A stretch of 64,000 bases of DNA, from NCBI RefSeq assembly GCF_037975245.1, contig NC_092572.1, forward strand, positions 8,882,001 through 8,946,000, in the 5' to 3' direction. Numbering within the stretch: position 1 is the first letter of the stretch; each line of letters starts with the position of its first letter. Under the pieces are notes generated by a model, which worked only from the letters and a program-made list of their open reading frames with translations, was not told the DNA's origin and searched no databases. Shown here piece by piece: positions 52,401-62,652 of the stretch. A program made the position numbers and the translations under genes. Source of the DNA: Apostichopus japonicus (Eukaryota > Echinodermata > Holothuroidea > Aspidochirotida > Stichopodidae).

Positions 52401-55400
52401 CATAGTGCTTCATCTTAACTCAAATATATAGTGTTGATTGTTATTATTGTAGAAATTCTTGACACACACATTAACTTTACTGTAGGATGATTTGATCTGA
52501 TTTATCAGTTGACAACATAATCTTCTACAAATAGACAAAGAAAATATATATACGTTTTTCTTGTATGGAATGTGGTGCCTCAATAAAGCCAGTTACTTAT
52601 ATCGGGAACTTTTTAGAGTACAAATAATGCCATATCCCAGCTGATTATATGTGTAGGTCTGGATACTCGAGTCTTCAAAATATCGGTCACGTCAGATGAT
52701 GCAACCAAATCACTCTTAAAGGTCCTAGTAACCTTGCGTCTTGATTACTGCAATTCGTTTCATTTGGTGCACCACAATCTACTTTGAATAGGTTGCAAAT
52801 GTTAATTATTCGTTTAACCCTCACAACTTTTTTCTTCTTTCCCACTCATTTGACTTTTTCAGGGTGTGGATCAATTTTTTGAAACGGTAAGCATACTCAC
52901 GTCGTATGTTGAATTCATGTTATCATGCAGTATCGAAATCAGTGCTTTCTGTGATATTTGCATAACAAAGATCTTAGTGCGTCACAATGGAACCTATTTT
53001 CATCAGCGCATTCTATGACAAACGTTATGCGTACACCATATCGAATCTCAGTACTTTGGAATCCAATAATTATAATTATTCAAAGCTGAAACTCCAACAG
53101 AACAACCTTACCAGTCTGAAAGAGAAACGAGTTTCTACAATTAAGGGAACAAAGAGTTGTATGTACATCTAATCTTTAATGATCTATCCAGTAGTGTTAT
53201 TGTTTTATGTATTTTGTTTTCAAACCCAATACGAACAAACGAACCAGCTCTACAATGTAAACAGCTAGAGAATCATGTAATATAAATGTTTTTACGTTTG
53301 TGTTGTTGAGGGTGAAGCACTATATATTACGAGGATATTACATACACATGTGTGAGACGAAAGTATGTTTCAAAAGAAGCCTCTACTAACGTATAGCCAT
53401 TTAAAATAAGCTTGCAATTCATACTTTCAAACTGCACATGCATACTTAATTTACATGAAATACATTTAATATATTAGCGGTTGTCCCTTAATCTTAACCT
53501 TGTTATTTTTTCCTAACAGAAGTTAGAGCTTTCACGTGAAGAGGCAGCAAAATTAAGTGGTCTTTTGAAGCAGAATATGGAGACCCTGCATGATATCATA
53601 AATGAGTGGCACATTGTGAGTTTTGCTTCGAAGACTTTTTAGTATAACTTCACTAATAGTTGACAGTTGAATGTTTTCTATGAAAAATTAAGTTGAGGCA
53701 AACAGTGGTGATGTCGTAAATGGAGACACAATGTTGTTGCTACGAGATATTGTAGTTCCTTTGTCAGTAGGGCCATATACGGCTATGTCAGTCAATAGCA
53801 ACGGTTGCCATGGTTATGGTTAATGTTATTGAGTAACTACTGTCAGGGGGCCCCTCGTGACGGCGTACCACAGAGTGACTGGAAGTCCATGACCGAGGGG
53901 GGGGGGGGGTCAAAACGTGTCCCTGTGAGTGTGTGTAAGTCAAGTTGAGTTAAAATCGATGTCATGTATTATCAAAATATGTGGTTGCCATGGGAATCGA
54001 GGTCAAATGTCACTTGGTTAAAGTTCAAATGTATAGATTATACCAGTACCAAGTCCTTAGCTACAGGCCTAGTGAAAATGAGGAGCATAAACCTAGCCTA
54101 TTCTAATGCCAGAAATATGTTTAGCCGTGCTATCCTGAACCCAACTGTTATGTAAGCCCTGGACAAATGATTGATACAACTACGCTACAAAAGTACAATA
54201 TTTTGCCTGGCCTGGTCCAGTTATGTTTAAAAACTTGGCTGAAATGACGGGCTTTGAAATTTCCAAAAATATATACGTGCCACACAGGGTTAGAACGGCG
54301 GTAACGCGCAACACAATAATAGCACGTTCAAAAGGGGACTTGGGAAGTTGAAGTTTTGTGACGCGGTTCACCTTCGCGTCCGAGTCTAAAGCCCGGGTCA
54401 CATCTGCGCGATTCAACACGCGATTCAACTCGCAACACAATTGAAAGTTGAATCGCGTAGTGAGACACGGGTATCAACTTGTTGCGCAATAAAAGTTGCG
54501 CCGTCGATTTGAGTTGATTTGCAATAGAGCAATGTCCTAATCGGCGCAACTTCTCAGAAGCAAATTTTCTGATTCGACCAATCGGAAGCCTTCCTCATGT
54601 AGTTTGGCAGGCGGTAGAATTGTATTTGAGCCGAACGACACCATGGCCACCAGAAGTACAATAAATATTTTTGACTTCATCGAGAGTTACAGGGAAAAGG
54701 AATGTATGTGGATGAATGAAAAAAAGGAGTATTCCGACAGGAATGTCAGAAGGACAGCTGTGGCTAGTTTGGCCTCGGAATTCAATTCAACTGGTGAGAA
54801 AAATATGATCAAAGTTGCAGTTTTGTCGTAATTCAGCGAGAGTCTGGTACTTCAGCTATGGTCCTAGGCCGAGACCTATAGTGAATAACCTTTCATGATG
54901 CATGACAACTAAAGCCCTTTTGGTATCTGCATCTTCACTAGTACAACTCGAAAATAGGCCTAATAGTCTAATCTTTACAAAAGCATATTGCATGCAGCCG
55001 TTATATTTTCCAATGATGACGATGTGAACAGTTTCATATGGTCCCTAGAAATGTTGAGGTGCCCTGCGGCGAGCCCAAAGTAAAAAAGAAAGGGCGAATT
55101 GACCGCCCACTAAAGCATATAGACTAGGTACGTCTGCCTTAATTTACTTAGTCGATGCCTCATCTACAGTTACCTGTCCCTTGTCGACCGTTGATAGGAT
55201 AAATTGGAATTATTACTTCTTGAATAAATGTTAAAAATTGAATTATCAATCTCCAAATTAATGGTATTAACATTACTACTATACCGCTTTAACAACATAA
55301 TTTAGCTGACAGGTTTGGCAAGTGAACATTCGTAGGATTGGTCACCAAGCGAGATTGCTGAACTTACGAAGTCGAATGTTCGATGATTTCATGAACGATA

Positions 55401-58400
55401 ACAAACAGTTTCAACAATATTTCATATGACTCCGTATGGAGAGAGGAGTTATTCTTTATCGAAGAGTTGTGTGCCAGCTTAAAATGGGAGTAAATTGTTA
55501 TATAGGCCCATTCTATTGAGACGCAATCGAGTCTGCCCGAGTCACTCGTTCTCCCCGTTTTCTAAACTAAGCCTAGGCTAAGCCTAACGTTACGCTAGTT
55601 CGAACCATAGGCTGTACTCTAGACGGCCTTAAGTTACTAATTCAAAGTGCAAGCCTAGGTTACTTAGTTTTACTTCAGTTAGTATGACCTAGGATGGTGG
55701 TACCATATAATCGTGCATGTACGCCTATGTCACGAATTTAACTAACTATGTTCTAATGATTTGTGTTATATGATTGTACAAAATATGTCTGCCTTGTGTC
55801 CAAACTTGCAAAGAGTTAACGTATCTGTTGCACAAAACTGGAAGAGCACAGTAACATATATGACTAGGAGTAATAGTAACAAGTTAAAGCTCTCCAATAT
55901 TGAAGATGGCAGGCTGCTTATAATTGCAGACCAAAGAAGGGTGGATTATTTCTGGGTGCTTATAAAACATGATTGCATCTTTTTGAAAGGAAAATACTGC
56001 AGGTCAATGTGGTTGTGGTATAACTCCTTCCTCGCCAGGCAGATGGTGAGGTGCACAAAATTATGCACGTGATGCACCAAACTGGAGGGATTCAGTGCAG
56101 TAAAATTAACTAGAAAAAGGCCTTCCTTAGACTTCAGAGTCTACAATGAATGGAATCAAGTTGAGTTCATAAAATATACACAAACATATGGTTTATCTGT
56201 CATGGGTTTTGTGTAATTTAATGAGTAAACATAGCTGGTACATTTTGCAATTAACTAAAAAAACAATAATAAGCAATTTACTGAATGCAAAAATAAGGTA
56301 GCTTAATATGATTGTTGCCAACAATCATTATGATGAATGGGTTCTTAATGGAATGGGATTAAAGGTATGCTATATTGGCCCCAAATATGCAAGATACAGT
56401 ATTCAAATATACCTTTGATAAAAATCCATAAACCGTTTTTATTACTACCCTTGAGGAAATGTACCTCACTGGGACATTCAGTCCTATTGTGTGTTCATTT
56501 AGAATGTCTGAGAACAATTTAGAAAGTAATGACCTTCAGGAAAGTACTTTTTGAAAACATCTATCTCATATATCGTGCCATAATTTGGGGCCATTACAGA
56601 CTACCTTTAAAAAGAGACATTTTCAATATTTGCTGTTCACCATATAGTTTTATTATTTTCAGAAATAGAAGTGAACAAGCTTGTTAGAAGCTTGCGCACA
56701 TACTATTCAAGGGAGCTTGGAAAGCTTAAGTCTCCACCAAGTGGTTCAGGTTGTGGGGATGTGAATGTGTCAAGGTGGCAATATTTCTCTGCCCTTGACA
56801 CATTTTTACGGCCATACACAACACCAAGATCATCAAAATCCAATTTGGTAAGTGGAATATATTTACAAATATAATTACTGAAAACTTAACATACGAAAAG
56901 GCTACTGATTTACAAGAAAAAGGTTATATTTTTGTTTTAATCCGTATGTTTTGATTTTATGTCGGTTATGTACATGTGCGATGCCCACAGAAGTACCACA
57001 AAAGATGTCCTAATCCTTAATTTGCCATTGCCATGACACCTGACCTTCGTTGTTAAAGTAGGTGCAAAATTTCTCCCTAATATTGCGTGCATCTGCAGAT
57101 GAGTGATTTGTGATGCTACAGGGAAGGTCAGCAAGACCATTGAAACCAACAGCATGATTTTGACGCCATCCTCCTTCAGTTATTTCCAGTGAATTCACAT
57201 TCTCCTGGTCAACATCACATTCATCAATGTATTGTGAATCACTCTCTTTATTAATTGATGCATCTCTCAAGAAATTGTGAAGTGCACATGAAGCTAGCAC
57301 TACTTTTTCTGCTGTGCTAGTTTTCACTGCCATTCTGGTATTGAACACTTGGAATCGTGAAGCCAGAATACCAAAAGCATTCTCAGAGACTCTGCGAGCT
57401 CTTGATAGCCTATAGTTGAAAATTCTACGTTCCTTATTCAGAGCTCTGGCTGCGAAGGGCTTCATGAGGTATTTTTTTAAAGGAAATGCTTCATCACCAA
57501 CAATGACATATGGTAGATGGGATTCATTAGTTGGGGGTAAGTTAAGCCCTTCTTCTAGGGTGGTGTAAAGTGATGAATCTTTAAAAACACCACCATCACT
57601 AACCCTTCCATTTTTGCCTACGTCAACATAAATAAATTTATACTGCGCATCAACCAGAGCTAGCAATACTATGCTAAATGTACCCTTGTAATTGTAAAAA
57701 TATGATCCACTCTTCAATGGACAGCGAAGGAGTACATGTTTTCCATCCATGGCACCAATGCACTGAGGAAAGTTCCATCGAGAGTGGAAGTTGTCTGCGA
57801 TACTATTCCATTCAGCTGGAGAGTTTGGTACCTAGAGAAGTAGAAGAACATAATTTGAATTGTAATATTTTTTGTTTCAACAGTTAATATTAACCTTTTA
57901 TAATTCATTTCAGGATGTGGCTACTACGGTTCCACCTTTGTCGGGGTCTAGTCCTGAAACAGAAGAAAAGGAGGACGAGGATGTTGAACTTGTAGAAGAA
58001 CCTCTGTTTAATGATCAACCTGGGCCATCCTGTACTGCTATTGAGAAATATAATAAGAGGTCATACTCAAAAATACAACCCCCCTCAAAACAAAAATTTG
58101 AAAATGACCCCCTTTTACAAGCTGCTTTGAGCATTCTGAAACAACCCTCCAAATGTGATGATATCGATGATTTATTTGGTAAGAGTGTCACAGAGGAGCT
58201 TAGATTAATTACAAATTTCAGGGCCAAACAATTGGCAAAACTCCAAATTCAGAAAATTCTTGTACATGCACAGCTGGGTGACAATGATACTGTGGTATCA
58301 GAACCTTAAAGGCTCCTCAAATAGTGACCTGTTGTTTTTGGAAAATGGTTCAAATTGTTTACATTTTTTTCACGAGTTGTGTAACTTTCATATTCATTAT

Positions 58401-61400
58401 GGCATATGTGTTTGTTATCACATTAATTGAGTTAAAGTTCCCCTATTGGTTTGGAAGAGGTCAAAGGTCATTTGTGGTCAGCATTTTACTTTGTTTCTTT
58501 TATGTTCAATCTTTTTCACTGTGATGCTAAGTTCATGTATGTCGTACATCTTTACTACAGTATGTCAGATTATTGGTTTGTGGGTAGCCCTTGTTGACTA
58601 GTGGTGGTGGATACCTTTTCTTTTCATGGAAGTTCTTTACACTTTTCAGTGTGTCATGAGAAGTAATACATATATACGAATATTCGTCAACAATAGTGAG
58701 TTCATTTCTGCATTGTGAATTAAAGTACTATAAATTCCACACTAAAATGCAATCATTTTACAACAACCTTCATTTTCAATCTTTTGATATATGATTGCTT
58801 ACATCAAATCGAAAAGCAAAGGTAAGTGCAGGTTTCATGCAACAATGAAGCTAGGTTATGTTAAGTAGCTTGTTAATTTTCCTATACACCTTTCTATTTA
58901 AGCAGACTTAAAGGTAGTCTGTATTGGCCCCAAATTATGGCACGTTATAATTGATAGATGTTTTCAAAAAGTACTTTCCTGTAGGTCATTACTTTTCAAA
59001 TTGTTTTCAGACATTCTAAATGAACACACAAGATGACTGAATGTCCCAAATTTTCTCCAAGGTGGTAGCAAACATAGTTAAAGATTTTTGACGGAAGGTG
59101 ACCATATTTGAATAATCTGGCTAATTTTGGGCCAATACAGTATACCTCTAAGCAGGAGAATGAGAAATTTACCTTTAAGTGGTGCTCCTTGAGGCACTGG
59201 TATATTGCATCACAGACTTCTGGAATATATCCAGAAATGCTATTGTGTGGCACACTAAACGCAAACTGAAGATCTCTAAATGCATCACCTGTGAATGACA
59301 CATATAATATGATATGTAAAGTGACTTTTTATTAATAATATGTCAATCGTTCAACAATTCTATCCTGTCATTTCTTTTGTAACGTTATAAGCATTTGCAT
59401 AGCAAACCGTTTTCTTTATGAGTGATAGACAAATGATGGCATATTTTGTTTTATTCTTGCCAGATCTACCCACTAGAGTTTGCTCAAACAGTCAAGAGTT
59501 GTGATGTCAGTATGGCACAAAATATTTAAAATTAAAAAGAAATTTCATGTAATTCAAAGATCTACTAAAAAAAAAAATCAGCATATTAGGTCTCATGACA
59601 ATCCTTGAAATATCTTAAATATTATATGCTTTCACGCATATTTCCCCTTTCAGCCACTTAATGAAACATATTCTTAACCAGGGTTCAGGGTGTATGTTGG
59701 GGGGGGGGGCTGTAGAATGTAGACAAACCTTCTGATAATCCTTTCTTTTGCACAAATTTGACATCATTTCTTACCACACGAATGCCTCAATCTGTTGTAA
59801 ACGGTTATTCTTTGCTGCCCTCTCCCGCTTCCCCAACCGCAAAAAGGCACCCATAAGTGGTGGAGTCAACTAGATTATTGAGGAATTTTTACTACATAAC
59901 TTCGTCTAACAGACCTCCCCACCCTTTCCAAAAGTAGCCTTTGTAGGTTCACATTTTTGGACTTTATCTAACTTTGTCATCAAGCCCCTGACGCAACCCA
60001 ACCATTTCTGTGATGATCTCGCGTGCACCTTTTAGATTGTTCAGTCCGCCGCCTCAAGAGTATCTAATCTACTGTTTAGGCTATACATTTAAATAATTTG
60101 CAATAAATTTCCATAGTATAAAATAAAACTGCATACCTGTGGCTAGAAATCTTAATGTAATTGCCAACTTGTCGTCTGCTGGCAGTGCCTCCCGAAAATG
60201 AGTATTCTTCTTCTGGATCATTGGTGAAACCAGTCGAAGTATGTTCACGAACTGATCGTGCGTCATACGCATATACCTCCGATAACTGTGGGCATCCTTA
60301 TCCCTCAACTCTGGTAAAATGTTTGAGAATTGGCTAAATTGGGCCCTTTTTTCTATCCAAGATCGCTTCCAGCATGATCTCTTGCTTCTGCCCTTGTCTT
60401 TGCGAGCTTTTAAAAGACTAGCGACAACCACTGCGGCCGCAAACCTCCGTTTTTCTTCGCCCGACAAGTTACGTCGACTATTAATATTAGCTGCCATTTC
60501 GCAATTGTTTTCAAAATCGATTCTGTAGTTGTTTGAACAGTTGCGCGTATGTGACCACAAAGTTGATTTCGAAGTTGAAGCGAAAATCGCGTGAAAAAGT
60601 TGCGAGTTGAATCGCGTGTTGAATCGCGCAGATGTGACCCGGGCTTAATAGTGACTTTAACTGATCTATAACTTTTAAACGTGTGCGTGGAGTACGCGCG
60701 ATAAATAAACTGCATTGTGCCTAGGCGCGGGCTAATTATCGGTTAGACTATGATAGAGATGATTTAGATCATCAAGATTGCTATTGGTAAGTGCGTCTTC
60801 ACGTTACACAAAAAGTTAAAGATTAGATAGTCTTAACTTTAAAACTAGTTGCCATTCCGCAAGTTAAGTATTTTATCTTGACATTGTGACGGTTGGTTGT
60901 AAAGTGTACTTCGTACCCACCCAGGATTTCTCTTTACCATACGTAATTTGAGGCCGAATGAGGTAATTATTAAAGACAGTGTCGTTGAACGTGCATCAAC
61001 TTACAAGTATTTTGGTATTGTTATGGATGATTAACTAGCCTGGCATGATCACGTTCATTACTTAATTAAAAAGATTAATCCGAGAATGTATTGCTTTCGC
61101 AAACTTTATAAGTTTAATATTGACTGTCGCATCCTTACTATGTTTTATAATTCTGTCATTAGCAGTGTGTGGTTATATTGTATTCTTTGCTAGGGTGGGA
61201 ACATGGGCTGCGAAGATAAAAACGTATCGACACAATTATTAAACAAGCTATTCGTATTTTAGTAGAAAATCAGCCAACGGTTGACTCATCCTACCAAAGT
61301 CTTCTTCAAGTTAAACTTAATGCAGTACTTGCCGACAATACCCGTCCCCTATATGCAGATCTTGCCGGGTAGTAATTCCTCGTATGTGGACGGATGAGAC

Positions 61401-62433
61401 TCCCGTATGCTGCCACTAACAGACATAAGTCATCTTTTATTCCACAGTGCATTACGCTTTATAACAACCTTTTCATTCGTTAGGCTCTTTCTATTCTTGT
61501 ATATATCTGTTTTGGCTTGTGGCCGTGCATTTTCATGTTTAACAATTTTAACTATCTTACTTGGTAACTTTTATTCCTGAAATTTCCTTTATTCTACTTG
61601 TAAATTTATCCTTTTACATGTTGTATTCTTACTCTTTTAAATATGTACTATTATACGAGCATGCAATTTTCCTCTGGGATATAATAACTGTATACTTACT
61701 TACTTATCAACTGCCGTGTTGTTACATATTAACATCTGGTGATAATGACATGTCTTTTTTTAGTTTTATCGGGCACATAATGAAGAAAGCAAAAGAAAGC
61801 ATGAAACGAATTTTAAAGAGGTGAGATTCTTGTAAGAATTCTTTTCTATGACTTTCACAATTTCAACACATCACAATACTCTAACACAGTGAGAATAAAT
61901 AGGTAACTTTATTTATTTTCATTTTACTCTTCAACTTTATGAGCCTCTATTTTGTTACCAAACCTAACGCGTGTTACCAAAATGGTGTTCATTCGTAGAC
62001 ATCCTCTCATGATTAGCATAACAAAATTAACTTGAAAAAATTAGCATTTAATCTTAAAGAAACAGTCATGTCACCATTGTATATTGCATATTTTTTGAAG
62101 TGTAAATTGCACTTTGTCAAACTTAGATGTTCATTTGTTCGCTATTAGTTTATGCCACATGGTATATATTGACGTTACTCAAATAACACAAATTTCTGGC
62201 TTGGATTTTAAGAACGAAATTCTCTATAGCGCAAGACAATGGAATAGCAAGCCGTACCATGTTTCTTCGGATCCTTTCTTATTTCTTTTGATGAACCAAA
62301 CGAGTCCAAAGTAACTAAAATAAACGCATTTTATATTTTACTGTTTACATTTATGTCGATAGTAAACGTATTCATATGTATACTAGTTCTATATATATAT
62401 ATATATATATATATTATATTTATTAATATATTG

Positions 62434-62484
<51 letters not shown>

Positions 62485-62577
62485 AACTTTTTTTTGTAAA
62501 AATAACGGTGCAAACAAATTAAGGCCACTTTCGATCCTAGACCAGGCACGTTTTAAGAATCCTTCAAGGATCGAAAC

Positions 62578-62652
<75 letters not shown>

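Larger units (their letters stand above)
54390..60645. mobile_element. PIF/Harbinger DNA transposon, apparently complete
   Basis: Inverted repeats of about 46 bp (starting AGCCCGGGTCACATCTGCGC) at both ends are flanked by the 3-bp target duplication TAA (54387-54389 and 60646-60648), the hallmark of this superfamily. Inside are both expected genes: a MADF/Myb-like DNA-binding protein on the plus strand and a DDE transposase on the minus strand, each in three exons without stops or frameshifts. It lies in the gene B intron between 53615 and 61764. Confidence 0.9.

Noticed and set aside
53845-53915. G/C-rich stretch with a poly-G run that might be another G/C-tract transposon end
   Set aside because: No inverted partner or target duplication found nearby; too short to call.
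54604-54642. N-terminal extension of the MADF protein from a TTG codon
   Set aside because: The ATG at 54643 has a strong initiation context, and the extension has no domain content.
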